Shown here: one piece after another, positions 45,374-53,342 of the stretch
Layout of the letters: the number at the start of each line of letters is the position of its first letter
Numbering within the stretch: position 1 is the first letter of the stretch
DNA from: Bacteroidota bacterium
Lineage (GTDB): Bacteria > Bacteroidota > Bacteroidia > Bacteroidales > VadinHA17
Length of the DNA stretch: 58,785 nt
Assembly (NCBI GenBank): GCA_003250475.1
Contig: QKGI01000131.1
Location: 1 to 58,785 of the forward strand
Direction of reading: 5' to 3'
Notes under the pieces: model-generated
Told to the model about the DNA's origin: nothing
Seen by the model: the letters and a program-made list of their open reading frames with translations, nothing else
The model's database searches: none
Made by a program: the position numbers and the translations under genes

Positions 45374-46036
45374 TCACCACTCCACCGGATCTATGCCCCT
45401 GGATATGAGCCACTCATTGCATTTGCTGAAGTGCGAACACCCGAAGAAGCCACGTGAAGCCGAGAGGGGAGAGGGATGCACAGTCCTGAGAACAAGGTGC
45501 CGGGACTGATCGATCGATGCGCCCTTGTTTTGTGCATAGGCTCCCCATAACATGAATACAAGATTGTCCCTGTCACGGTTCAGGGCGCTGACGGCGGCGT
45601 CTGTAAAACGTTCCCAGCCTCTGTTCTGATGAGAGAGAGCCTGGTGTGCCCTGACGGTGAGGATAGCGTTGAGGAGCAACACTCCCTGCCTGGCCCAGCG
45701 CTCAAGATTGCCCGTTTGGGGTTTCGGTATTCCGAGATCACGGTTTAGCTCCTTAAAGATGTTAATAAGACTGGGTGGAAATTCGGTGCCGTCTGTCACG
45801 GAAAAACAAAGGCCATGAGCCTGTCCGGTGTTATGATAGGGGTCCTGCCCCAGGATAACCACTTTCACCCTGTCAAAAGGACAGAGATCAAAGGCATTGA
45901 AAATCTTTGCAGCAGGGGGAAATACCTGCCTTGTACGGTACTCCTCCCTGACAAACTGAGTGAGCGAATTAAAATAATCCCTGTCAAATTCATCCCTGAG
46001 TTTTTCTTTCCAGCCTGCCTCTATTTTTACCTCCAT
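45374..46036 (-). CDS. ung: Uracil-DNA glycosylase (family 1)
   Basis: 220 aa. Removes uracil from DNA. Catalytic motif VVILGQDPYHNTGQAHGLCF with the water-activating Asp, LLLNAILTVRAHQALSHQ, LVFMLWGAYAQNKG, and minor-groove loop HPSPLSASRGFFGCSHFS. Convergent with the PLP-enzyme gene, stop codons adjacent. Confidence 0.97.
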   Translation of the reverse strand: MEVKIEAGWKEKLRDEFDRDYFNSLTQFVREEYRTRQVFPPAAKIFNAFDLCPFDRVKVVILGQDPYHNTGQAHGLCFSVTDGTEFPPSLINIFKELNRDLGIPKPQTGNLERWARQGVLLLNAILTVRAHQALSHQNRGWERFTDAAVSALNRDRDNLVFMLWGAYAQNKGASIDQSRHLVLRTVHPSPLSASRGFFGCSHFSKCNEWLISRGIDPVEW

Positions 46037-46063
46037 TGATCAGAAACATGATACGTTTGATAT

Positions 46064-46071
46064 CAAATATA
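46064..46071 (-). promoter_or_regulatory. Promoter -7 element of ung
   Basis: TATATTTG on the minus strand (complement of 46064-46071), 28 nt upstream of the ung ATG. Confidence 0.5.
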
Positions 46072-46150
46072 TTCAATTTTGATGTAATTGCCGGCAGGAA
46101 CTCCTTCCGGAGCAAAATTGGCTTATATTAGGATATATAATTTTCCTGAC

Positions 46151-47167
46151 ATGATTGACTTAAGAAGTGACACAGTAACAAGACCTTCCGCCGGGATGCT
46201 GGATTTCATGATGAAGGCTGCCGTGGGCGATATGGTCTTTGGCGAAGACCCGATGGTGAATGAGCTTGAGGCGATGGCAGCCGATATGTTCGGCATGGAG
46301 GGAGCCCTCTACTGTCCTTCCGGAACCATGACCAACCAGATAGCGATAAAAGCTCATACCAGGCCCGGGGACGAGGTTATCTGCAGCCGGATGTCGCATA
46401 TCTACCAGTTTGAAGGGGGCGGGATAGCTTTCAACTCGGGAGCGTCAGTGGCACTTATCGACACAGACAGGGGTACCTTTACCACGGATGATATAAAGGC
46501 ACATATCAACAACCCTGATGACCCTCACAAGGCATATACAAGACTCGTTGAGGTGGAGAACACCGTCAACAGGGGAGCAGGTGCATGCTGGGACTTTGAG
46601 GAGCTTACAAAGATAGGGGAGCTGTGCAGTAATAGGAACCTGGGATTTCATCTTGACGGCGCCAGGCTGTTTAATGCCATGACCGTCGATGGCAGGAAAC
46701 CTGCTGAGTACGGTGCCCTCTTCGACTCAATCTCGGTATGTCTTTCAAAAGGATTGGGAGCTCCCGTGGGGTCACTGCTGATAGGTAACAGGGACATTAT
46801 AAGGCAGGGTATTCGCCTGAGAAAGGTTTTAGGAGGTGCAATGCGGCAGGCAGGTTATATTGCAGCTGCAGGTCTCTATGCTCTCCGGAACAACATAAGA
46901 CGCCTGGATGAAGACCACAGGCATGCAGCTGCCATTGCAGAGGCTCTCGGGAAGAACAGCCTTACCGAAAAGATAAGCTATGGAGGAACAAATATCATCA
47001 TCTTCACACTGATACCAGGGGTCATTGCAATGGAGTTCCTTCAGAAAATAAAAGATCATGGCATCCTGGCATTAAAGACCGGCGACAGAAGCATCAGGAT
47101 GGTCACCCACCTTGATGTGAGCGATCAGGATGCTGACAGGGCGTGTGAAGTGCTGGCTAACCTTTGA
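46151..47167 (+). CDS. ltaE: Low-specificity threonine aldolase
   Basis: 338 aa from ATG 46151 (MIDLRSDTVTRPSAGM, the usual family start); a longer in-frame start at 46088 adds an unrelated leader. PLP enzyme cleaving threonine or allo-threonine to glycine and acetaldehyde. VFGEDPMVNELEAMAADMFG, CPSGTMTNQIAIKAHTRPGD, HLDGARLFNA, and CLSKGLGAPVGSLLIG with the PLP Lys. The 3' end overlaps the convergent membrane-protein gene by 11 nt. Confidence 0.93.
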   Translation: MIDLRSDTVTRPSAGMLDFMMKAAVGDMVFGEDPMVNELEAMAADMFGMEGALYCPSGTMTNQIAIKAHTRPGDEVICSRMSHIYQFEGGGIAFNSGASVALIDTDRGTFTTDDIKAHINNPDDPHKAYTRLVEVENTVNRGAGACWDFEELTKIGELCSNRNLGFHLDGARLFNAMTVDGRKPAEYGALFDSISVCLSKGLGAPVGSLLIGNRDIIRQGIRLRKVLGGAMRQAGYIAAAGLYALRNNIRRLDEDHRHAAAIAEALGKNSLTEKISYGGTNIIIFTLIPGVIAMEFLQKIKDHGILALKTGDRSIRMVTHLDVSDQDADRACEVLANL

Positions 47168-47525
47168 AAGTAAAGTATACTGCGCCGAGGATACACAGGA
47201 AGGCGAAAAGATGATTGAGCCTGAAGGTCTCGGTACGGAAGAACAAAAGAGTAAACAAAACAAAAACCGATATCGAGATAACCTCCTGGATCAGCTTGAG
47301 CTCAACAAGTGAAAAAGGACCACCGGTACCTCTGTAACCTATCCTGTTAGCAGGTACCTGGAAGAAGTACTCGAACAACGCGATACCCCAGCTTGCCAGC
47401 ACTATGCCTGCCAGGCCAAGCATTACATTCTTCGATACATTCTGGTATTTAAGGTGCCCGTACCAGGCAATGGTCATGAATGAGTTGGATACAATCAGCA
47501 GCAGTATCGACCAGAGCCCTTTCAT
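47157..47525 (-). CDS. DUF486 / DMT_6 small membrane protein, last gene of the aminomutase operon
   Basis: 122 aa with four helices (SILLLIVSNSFMTIAWYGHL; MLGLAGIVLASWGIALFEYF; VISISVFVLFTLLFF; LFAFLCILGAVYFTF) and the motif EYFFQVPANRIGY. Belongs to a family related to small drug/metabolite transporters; no substrate known. Its start overlaps the upstream acetyltransferase gene by 4 nt, so it is the fifth gene of the operon that begins with the lysine aminomutase and could move that pathway's product. Confidence 0.85.
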   Translation of the reverse strand: MKGLWSILLLIVSNSFMTIAWYGHLKYQNVSKNVMLGLAGIVLASWGIALFEYFFQVPANRIGYRGTGGPFSLVELKLIQEVISISVFVLFTLLFFRTETFRLNHLFAFLCILGAVYFTFKG

Positions 47526-48001
47526 AACTCTTTACGGTATACCAGTTTCGGATCACCCGGACCGTAAAACTCCCTCAGTGTGGCTTCGAGCTCATAACCG
47601 TTCTTAAGATAAAAATGCCTTGTCGGTTCATACAGCGGCCTTCCCGAGGTCTCAATCCACAGTATCTTTGCCCCCAGCTGCCTGACCCTGTTCTCCACCT
47701 CATTCAGGATCACTGAACCGTAGTGTTTCTTCCTCTGCTCTTCCTGTATGGCTATCCAGTAGAGGTCCCATGAGTGCACCGAAGAAGGGTTGGGGCCAAA
47801 ATTGGCAAATCCAATGACCTCTCCCTCGTCAATCAGTCTTATCCAGTAATAACCGCTTTTTTCCTGGCCCTGTGCCATTGTCTCATCAGCCAGGCCAAGT
47901 GCAACCTCAATCTCAAAATCGTAAAAGTACCCTGAGGAGGCAAGTATCTTCTCCAGGATTGGTCTGTCCGCGGGTGTTATGTCAAATGATACTACAGGCA
48001 T
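47522..48001 (-). CDS. GNAT-family N-acetyltransferase in the aminomutase operon
   Basis: 159 aa. GNAT fold: VIGFANFGPNPSSVHSWDLY then LYWIAIQEEQRKKHYGSVIL (acetyl-CoA loop of Q/RxxGxG/A type, here degenerate, with KKHYGS), then ILWIETSGRPLYEPTRHFYL and KNGYELEATLREFY. In methanogens an acetyltransferase beside lysine 2,3-aminomutase (AblB) makes N-epsilon-acetyl-beta-lysine; this protein is short and I cannot equate it with AblB. 7 nt after the second ATP-grasp gene, 4-nt overlap with the membrane protein. Confidence 0.82.
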   Translation of the reverse strand: MPVVSFDITPADRPILEKILASSGYFYDFEIEVALGLADETMAQGQEKSGYYWIRLIDEGEVIGFANFGPNPSSVHSWDLYWIAIQEEQRKKHYGSVILNEVENRVRQLGAKILWIETSGRPLYEPTRHFYLKNGYELEATLREFYGPGDPKLVYRKEL

Positions 48002-48008
48002 GGCCGGG

Positions 48009-48977
48009 TTACTTGTTAAGGTCGTTGATGATGTCCCTGATCACTTCCGCGTGTGTGTAGCCGGCATGCAGGGCAGCAGAGATGAAGCCGCTGTCAGGCG
48101 ATATGCATGGGTTGGCATTGACTTCGAGCACATAGACGTTCTCATCGTTGTCAACACGCAGGTCAACACGTGCATAGCCTTTAAGACCAAAGGTGTCCCA
48201 GCATCCTGTGACTGCCTCCCTTATATTCCTGATAAGTCTTTCACTCAGGTTGTCAGGAAAGCTTCGCCTGCTGTTAGCAAACTGGAATGTGTCCTCTATC
48301 CACTTGGCCTTGTAGCTTACTATACGCGGCAGGTCATCAGGGTAGTCATGAAACTCCATCTCTGCCGGTGGCAGTATCTCCGGGCCATCGGGTGAAGACT
48401 TGACACTCACATTGAATTCCCGCCCGTCAATGAACTCCTCTATGAACCAGTGGCGGTCGTTCTTGTCTTCAAGTATTACAGGTATAGTGCCGTCAAACGT
48501 AAAGACCGACTCTTCCGTTATGCCCAGGGAACCGTCTTCCCATACGGGTTTGAGAATATATTTCTTTCCCCTGGCAAGGTGCGCCGCCTCTGACACCTTA
48601 TAACCAGGGGCAACAGGTATGCCGTTGGCTTTCATAAACCTGCGCGCCAGGACCTTGCTGCCTGTCACGAAGGTGGCTTCCACAGGGCACCCGGTATAGG
48701 GAATATGATTCATATTCAGGAGTGCCGGTATAAAATAGAGTATTTCAGCTTTCTTCCCGACAGATTCCACCAGGTTGAAAACGAATTCATATTCCTTCTC
48801 CTCAATACTGGCTATCTCGTCAAAGAAGTTGTCGGTGATACCTTTGCTTGTCACACTGTACCCCAGCGTCTGAAGAGTAGAGTCGATGAAAGAGACCTGG
48901 TCGAGCACATCGAGCTCGTCAGGAAGGGCATCCGGAGCAGGCTCATTATATATTATAAGGCATTTCTTCTTCATCAT
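48009..48977 (-). CDS. ATP-grasp ligase, D-Ala-D-Ala ligase-like (second of pair)
   Basis: 322 aa from ATG 48977 (ATGATGAAG), overlapping the upstream ATP-grasp stop by 4 nt. MKKKCLIIYNEPAPDALPDE N-terminus, then GCPVEATFVTGSKVLARRFM, YILKPVWEDGSLGITEESV (ATP lid Lys and Gly-rich loop), WFIEEFIDGREFNVSV, and Mg2+ site RVDLRVDNDENVYVLEVNAN. Forms an amide from a carboxylate via an acyl phosphate. It is strongly diverged from its neighbour and from housekeeping Ddl; context suggests an amino acid or beta-amino acid substrate. Confidence 0.85.
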   Translation of the reverse strand: MMKKKCLIIYNEPAPDALPDELDVLDQVSFIDSTLQTLGYSVTSKGITDNFFDEIASIEEKEYEFVFNLVESVGKKAEILYFIPALLNMNHIPYTGCPVEATFVTGSKVLARRFMKANGIPVAPGYKVSEAAHLARGKKYILKPVWEDGSLGITEESVFTFDGTIPVILEDKNDRHWFIEEFIDGREFNVSVKSSPDGPEILPPAEMEFHDYPDDLPRIVSYKAKWIEDTFQFANSRRSFPDNLSERLIRNIREAVTGCWDTFGLKGYARVDLRVDNDENVYVLEVNANPCISPDSGFISAALHAGYTHAEVIRDIINDLNK

Positions 48978-49948
48978 ACAAGTCCGTAGCGTCTTTTTGC
49001 TGATTCCATGATATTCCCCACCAGGGTTTTGAAGTCCATGCCGTTGAACCGTGACAGCATGGGCAGGTCTGAGTGAACAGGGTTGAGTCCTGCCAGCGGG
49101 TTCACCTCTATGAAGCATATCTTGCCGTTCCTGTCAGCCTTCATGTCAACACGGCCGGCATCCACTGCGCCGAGGGCTCTCCATGCTCCCAGGGCTATGG
49201 CATCACATTCGGCTCTCCACTCTTCGTCATATATCCTGTACTGAACATAGTTTTCATAGTTTTCCTTCACCTCAACGGAATAGGGAAGATTGTCTTTGCA
49301 TATCACCTCCATGCCCCCTGTGACAGCTGCATCAGCGCCGTTACCCGTGACACCTACGGTGAACTCCCTTCCCGGAAGATACTCTTCTATCAGGACAGGC
49401 TGATTGTACCCGGCAAGCAGTGCCGTAACAAGCGACACCAGCGATTCCTTGTCCCTGACCAGGCTCCTCGTAGTGATACCTTTTCCGGTACCTTCAGCTA
49501 CAGGCTTGACAAAAAGCGGGTATTGCAGTAATGACACCCGGTCAAGATCGGCTGCTGATGAAGCTATTATGCCGGGGCTTACAGGCACCCCTGCCGCTTC
49601 TACCACCAGCCGGGCCAGGTACTTATTCAGTGAGACGCCCATGACTACCGGGCCGCTGAAGATGTAGGGGATGCGGTACTGGTCAAGCAATGCTGGCACG
49701 GCTGACTCGCGTCCGTCGCCATAGAGTCCCTCGGCTATGTTGAACACCATATCCCACCTCAGGCCGGCAGCAAGCTTCTGTACCAGTTCAAAAATATTTC
49801 CTATGCGTTCTGTCTCATAACCAAGATGACCCAGCGTCTCTTCAAGGGCAGCCACTGTCTCCTCCTTGTCAAACTCAGCCGTCTCATCCATGGTATAACC
49901 CCGCTCGAGATACCACGAACGGAGATCATACGTCAAACCTATCCTCAT
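48974..49948 (-). CDS. ATP-grasp ligase, D-Ala-D-Ala ligase-like (first of pair)
   Basis: 324 aa. MRIGLTYDLRSWYLERGYT, then DMVFNIAEGLYGDGRESAVP, PYIFSGPVVMGVSLNKYLAR, PLFVKPVAEGTGKGITTRSL (ATP-grasp loop), VLIEEYLPGREFTVGV, and metal-binding RVDMKADRNGKICFIEVNPL. 8 nt after the lysine aminomutase gene and 4-nt overlap with the second ATP-grasp, so the two ligases are made together and may act in sequence or as partners. Confidence 0.85.
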   Translation of the reverse strand: MRIGLTYDLRSWYLERGYTMDETAEFDKEETVAALEETLGHLGYETERIGNIFELVQKLAAGLRWDMVFNIAEGLYGDGRESAVPALLDQYRIPYIFSGPVVMGVSLNKYLARLVVEAAGVPVSPGIIASSAADLDRVSLLQYPLFVKPVAEGTGKGITTRSLVRDKESLVSLVTALLAGYNQPVLIEEYLPGREFTVGVTGNGADAAVTGGMEVICKDNLPYSVEVKENYENYVQYRIYDEEWRAECDAIALGAWRALGAVDAGRVDMKADRNGKICFIEVNPLAGLNPVHSDLPMLSRFNGMDFKTLVGNIMESAKRRYGLV

Positions 49949-49956
49949 CCCTTAAG

Positions 49957-51201
49957 TTACTTTTTGTTGGGGTACGAGTACTGGTTCTTCCTGAAATTCC
50001 TGAGAACCCATTTTTCAGGACCACTTTCAACGACGTAGGCAGGTAGTATGGGAATCTTGCCGCCACCGCCGGGGGCATCAACGACAAACTGCGGTACGGC
50101 ATAACCGCTGGTATGCCCGCGGAGATTCTCTATTATATCAATGCCTTTTTCAATTGTGGTTCTGAAATGACTTGAGCCGGGGATCAGGTCACACTGGTAG
50201 ATATAATATGGCCTTACCCTCAGGGTAAGAAGCTTCTGCATCAGTCCTTTCATTGTCGCCGGTTCATCATTGATACCCTTCAGGAGCACAGTCTGGCTTC
50301 CAAGCGGTATGCCTGCATCTGCAAGCATCTCGCATGCATTCCTGGTCTCCGGTGTTATCTCATCAGAGTGGGTGAAATGGAGGCTCATGAAGAGAGGGTG
50401 ATATCTTCTCAGCATGGCTACCAGCTGCGGCGTGATCCTCTGCGGCAGTACGATGGGAACTTTTGTTCCTATTCTCAGGATCTCAATGTGTCTTATTGCT
50501 CTCAGGTTTGAAAGCAGGTACTCCAGCTTGCTGTCATTCATTGTCAGCGGATCGCCACCGCTGATGATGACATCACGTATCTCTGTATGCTCTCTCAGGT
50601 ACATGAAGGCTCTGTCCCATTCACCCCTGGTGAGATGCCCCAGTTTGCCCACTGAGTGCGACCTGGTACAATACCTGCAGTAGGAAGAACAGAACTGTGT
50701 CACCGTGAAGAGGGCCCTGTCAGGGTAACGATGCACTATACCAGGCACCGGACTGCTACCCATCTCATTGAGAGGGTCGGTTGTCTCTGCCTCGGTGACA
50801 ATAAGCTCATCACTCGTCGGTATCATCGTGCGGCGGAGCGGAGAACCCGGCTCCGAATCGTAGATGAGCGACAGATAGTAAGGAGTGATCCGTAATGGCA
50901 GCCTGCTCTTCAGCCTGTGCAGCGTGTTGGTCTCATCCTCAGTGAGAGTCATAACACGCGAGAGGGCCTCAGCAGTGGTAAAAGAATTACGCAACTGCCA
51001 TCGCCAGTCATTCCAGGAATCATCATTTGCAAGAGGGAAGTAGCGGCGTATGAATTCCGAACTCCGGTTGCTAACTAAACGATCGTGGGATCCGATCTGC
51101 GGGAAGATCTTGGTACCCGCGCCAGGTTCTTCTTCAGAAGAACAACCCATGAGGCGACTCTCAATATGAGGAGCCGTTGCCTCTTTTCTGTTAGCGTTCA
51201 T
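49957..51201 (-). CDS. kamA: Lysine 2,3-aminomutase (radical SAM, PLP)
   Basis: 414 aa. Converts L-lysine to L-beta-lysine using SAM, a [4Fe-4S] cluster and PLP. Cluster motif CSSYCRYC (Cys167, 171, 174); SGGDPL; PLP-binding Lys382 in DAPGGGGKIP. The two Asp residues that hold the lysine side chain in the clostridial enzyme (Asp293 and Asp330 there) are present as Asp338 (YQCDLIPG) and Asp375 (FVVDAPG) with the same 37-residue spacing; the glutamate-using relatives carry Lys and Asn at these places. Lysine specificity is therefore well supported. First gene of a five-gene operon; no lysine-fermentation genes (kamDE, kdd, kce) are adjacent. Confidence 0.92.
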   Translation of the reverse strand: MNANRKEATAPHIESRLMGCSSEEEPGAGTKIFPQIGSHDRLVSNRSSEFIRRYFPLANDDSWNDWRWQLRNSFTTAEALSRVMTLTEDETNTLHRLKSRLPLRITPYYLSLIYDSEPGSPLRRTMIPTSDELIVTEAETTDPLNEMGSSPVPGIVHRYPDRALFTVTQFCSSYCRYCTRSHSVGKLGHLTRGEWDRAFMYLREHTEIRDVIISGGDPLTMNDSKLEYLLSNLRAIRHIEILRIGTKVPIVLPQRITPQLVAMLRRYHPLFMSLHFTHSDEITPETRNACEMLADAGIPLGSQTVLLKGINDEPATMKGLMQKLLTLRVRPYYIYQCDLIPGSSHFRTTIEKGIDIIENLRGHTSGYAVPQFVVDAPGGGGKIPILPAYVVESGPEKWVLRNFRKNQYSYPNKK

Positions 51202-51659
51202 ACTTCGGTAAAATGAATTACCTTTTTTTCTGGTTGTTAATTATTCGTTTTAGTTATTAAAAAGTTTCACAAAATTTCCGCTAAGTTATTAAATGCCTAA
51301 CCTGCCATAATTATGCCGGATAAAAGATATTAACACGGGCAGCGCCCCTGTTAATGCCTCTGTTCCAATTTTATAACCTGTCTGACATGAGGTTATGCAC
51401 AGGTCAGTTTCTGGTCGTAAAACCGGGCCCCGGAATTTAACGCGCAAACTTATATCAAAAATTGATATAAGGATACTTTTAAGTCATTATTTTCATATTA
51501 TTTTTAATTATATGATCAAGCTGGATAACAGACAGTTGCGTCTGCCGGGCACGACGTGGGCAGGGGGTAACTCAGCCGGTCGGGCCTTAACGTCTCCATC
51601 GCTGTCATATGTACCAGCGAATATCGAACGGAACATTGCCCCGGTTATTGCTATCTACC
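51202..51659. promoter_or_regulatory. Long intergenic region upstream of the aminomutase operon, rich in inverted repeats
   Basis: 458 bp without a convincing gene. A minus-strand promoter element TAAGTTTG (complement of 51445-51452) is overlapped by a perfect inverted repeat CTTATATCAA / TTGATATAAG (51449-51458, 51462-51471). Downstream towards kamA come a hairpin ATAACCT/AGGTTAT (51373-51396), a hairpin TTAACA-C-GGGC / GCCC-C-TGTTAA (51330-51354) followed on the minus strand by a T-rich stretch (a possible attenuator), and a palindrome CATAATTATG (51306-51315). Suggests a regulated leader of about 240 nt. Confidence 0.5.
51445..51471 (-). promoter_or_regulatory. Candidate promoter with overlapping operator for the aminomutase operon
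   Basis: TAAGTTTG (-7 type element, minus strand, 51452-51445) shares bases with the 10-3-10 bp inverted repeat at 51449-51471. A repressor dimer bound there would block the promoter. No -33 element is evident, which is common for activator- or repressor-controlled promoters. Confidence 0.4.
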
Positions 51660-52562
51660 TTATATAAAGAAAAATGCGACTCCAGCCACACTTACAACCG
51701 CGCCGGCTATCTCAGCCATGGTTATCTTCTCCTTATACATCCATGCTGAAGGTGCAAGTATCAGTATAGGTACCATGGCCATTATTGTTGAAGCTATGCC
51801 GGCCTGGGTATGTTTGACAGCGACCAGTGAAAAGGAGATACCGAGAAAAGGTCCGAAGAAGGCTCCGATCACCAGTGATTTCATTGCCGGGACATTTTTG
51901 AAGGCTGTCATTACGTTGCCCCATCGGCGTAGAAGCGAGATGATAATGAGATATCCGGCAAGGCCTGCTATGATCCTTATCTGGGTAGAGGCGAAGGCAT
52001 CATAGTCTTTCATCCCGTACTTGCTGAGTACTATGCCCAGACCCTGGCCAAGGGCTCCGAGGAATGCAAACAGGAGGCCTGATGCTGAAAGCTTTATGGT
52101 CAGCCGTTCGCCCTTTACAGGCTTATTGAAGATAGCCAGGCTTATCCCGAAGATAACAATAATCATTCCTGCTATCTGTAATATGTTGAGCGATTCACCC
52201 AGTATGAAATACCCGGAAACAGCTGCCAGTGGTGGCGCAAGCGTCATTATGAGCATGGAAAACCGGGAGCCGATGAGAGGGTATGATCGAAACAGGAAGT
52301 AATCGCCCAGGACCAGTCCCACGATACCCGACAGTGCCAGCCAGATCCAGTTGTGTGTCGTAGCATCATCCGGAAGCAGATGGCCGCGGGCTATTGCCGT
52401 ATAAATACTGATAAATACCAGGGCAAGGCCAAGTCGTAGTACATTTACTGTCAGCGACCCTACCTTACGGCTGGCAGATTCAAACGCCAGCGCCGTGATG
52501 GTCCAGAAGACCGCCACAGCCAGTGCGGCAAACTCGCCTGAGTGTGAGATGATATAATCCAT
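51660..52562 (-). CDS. EamA-family DMT transporter
   Basis: 300 aa with about ten helices in two EamA repeats (AVAVFWTITALAFESASRKV; LSGIVGLVLGDYFLFRSYPL; GLLFAFLGALGQGLGIVLSK; GIASTIMAMVPILILAPSAW). Metabolite or amino-acid exporters belong here; substrate unknown. Same strand as the aminomutase operon but 458 bp upstream with its own promoter, so membership in that system is unproven. Confidence 0.88.
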   Translation of the reverse strand: MDYIISHSGEFAALAVAVFWTITALAFESASRKVGSLTVNVLRLGLALVFISIYTAIARGHLLPDDATTHNWIWLALSGIVGLVLGDYFLFRSYPLIGSRFSMLIMTLAPPLAAVSGYFILGESLNILQIAGMIIVIFGISLAIFNKPVKGERLTIKLSASGLLFAFLGALGQGLGIVLSKYGMKDYDAFASTQIRIIAGLAGYLIIISLLRRWGNVMTAFKNVPAMKSLVIGAFFGPFLGISFSLVAVKHTQAGIASTIMAMVPILILAPSAWMYKEKITMAEIAGAVVSVAGVAFFFI

Positions 52563-52594
52563 GCCCGAAAAACGTTTCTGAAATTACCAGGTCA

Positions 52595-52602
52595 CAAAAA
52601 TA
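52595..52602 (-). promoter_or_regulatory. Promoter -7 element of the EamA transporter gene
   Basis: TATTTTTG on the minus strand (complement of 52595-52602), 33 nt upstream of the ATG. Confidence 0.5.
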
Positions 52603-52686
52603 TATAATCGCCGGAACAGTGATCACTTTTACACTGTTAACATTAAAATTTTCCATGATCCGGCTGCCCAGGGGTTTAAATATTCC

Positions 52687-52694
52687 TAATTTTG
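52687..52694 (+). promoter_or_regulatory. Promoter -7 element of the DUF4870 gene
   Basis: TAATTTTG matches TAnnTTTG, 25 nt before ATG 52719, and overlaps the alternative TTG start at 52692, which it therefore rules out. Confidence 0.5.
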
Positions 52695-52718
52695 GATAAA
52701 CCAAAAAACAGTTGTCCC

Positions 52719-53030
52719 ATGGATGCAAAAACCAAAGCGATTATTTCGCACCTGTTTGTTATAGGCTGGATAATAGCTCTTATAATCAATATGAATAACA
52801 AGGAGGAGTATGCCAGTTATTATATAAAGCAGAACCTGGGCATTATCATTTTAAGCCTGGCGCTTAGGGTACTTGGGGTTATTCCGCTGCTTGGCCCGGC
52901 TTTGATGGCCATTGGCGGTATACTCCTGTTCATTTTCTGGCTTATGAGCCTTGTCTGGTCTATCCAGGGAGAGATGAAACCAATTCCCCTGCTCGGAGAA
53001 CAGTTCCAGGCATGGTTTAAAGGATTCTGA
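52719..53030 (+). CDS. DUF4870-type small membrane protein
   Basis: 103 aa. Three helices: KAIISHLFVIGWIIALIIN, a second around LGIIILSLALRVLGVIPLLG, a third LLFIFWLMSLVWSIQGEMKP. The YIKQNLGI motif is typical of the DUF4870/Tic20-like family. Function unknown. Start chosen at ATG 52719 on promoter position. Confidence 0.8.
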   Translation: MDAKTKAIISHLFVIGWIIALIINMNNKEEYASYYIKQNLGIIILSLALRVLGVIPLLGPALMAIGGILLFIFWLMSLVWSIQGEMKPIPLLGEQFQAWFKGF

Positions 53031-53316
53031 CCTGAGCTCCTCCAAGCTTAGTATTTACCTCTGCCGGTAAGATTCCCATGACGAATCCGTTTATCAACCG
53101 GCGTCAATCAGCCAGGCTGGAAATGAATAGCCGGTGACCGGTCATACCTGCTAAGGCTGGAGTTTATTCCCCGGTATAAAAATAATCCGGCTGCAACCCG
53201 CTTCCGCCGAACTGTCATTCCGGCATCATGAACGTGAAATATAGGGCCGTGAGATGTCGTTATTATCAGGTACCTGTGCACGATTTTTGCGGACTTTTAT
53301 CCATCAGATAAACCGT
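53031..53316. other. Intergenic stretch with no recognised feature
   Basis: About 290 bp between the DUF4870 gene and the VTC operon promoter. It has several short GCCGGT/ACCGG-type repeats but no ORF, clear hairpin terminator or RNA motif I can support. Confidence 0.4.
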
Positions 53317-53324
53317 TACTTTTG
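53317..53324 (+). promoter_or_regulatory. Promoter -7 element of the VTC operon
   Basis: TACTTTTG matches TAnnTTTG, 18 nt before ATG 53343. It overlaps a possible TTG start at 53322, excluding that start. Confidence 0.5.
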
Positions 53325-53342
53325 CGTGGCCTGGAGATAAAG

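Noticed and set aside
51395-51667. 90-codon open frame in the intergenic region before kamA
   Set aside because: No ribosome site, no homologous pattern, and it runs through the inverted repeat and into the end of the EamA gene on the other strand.
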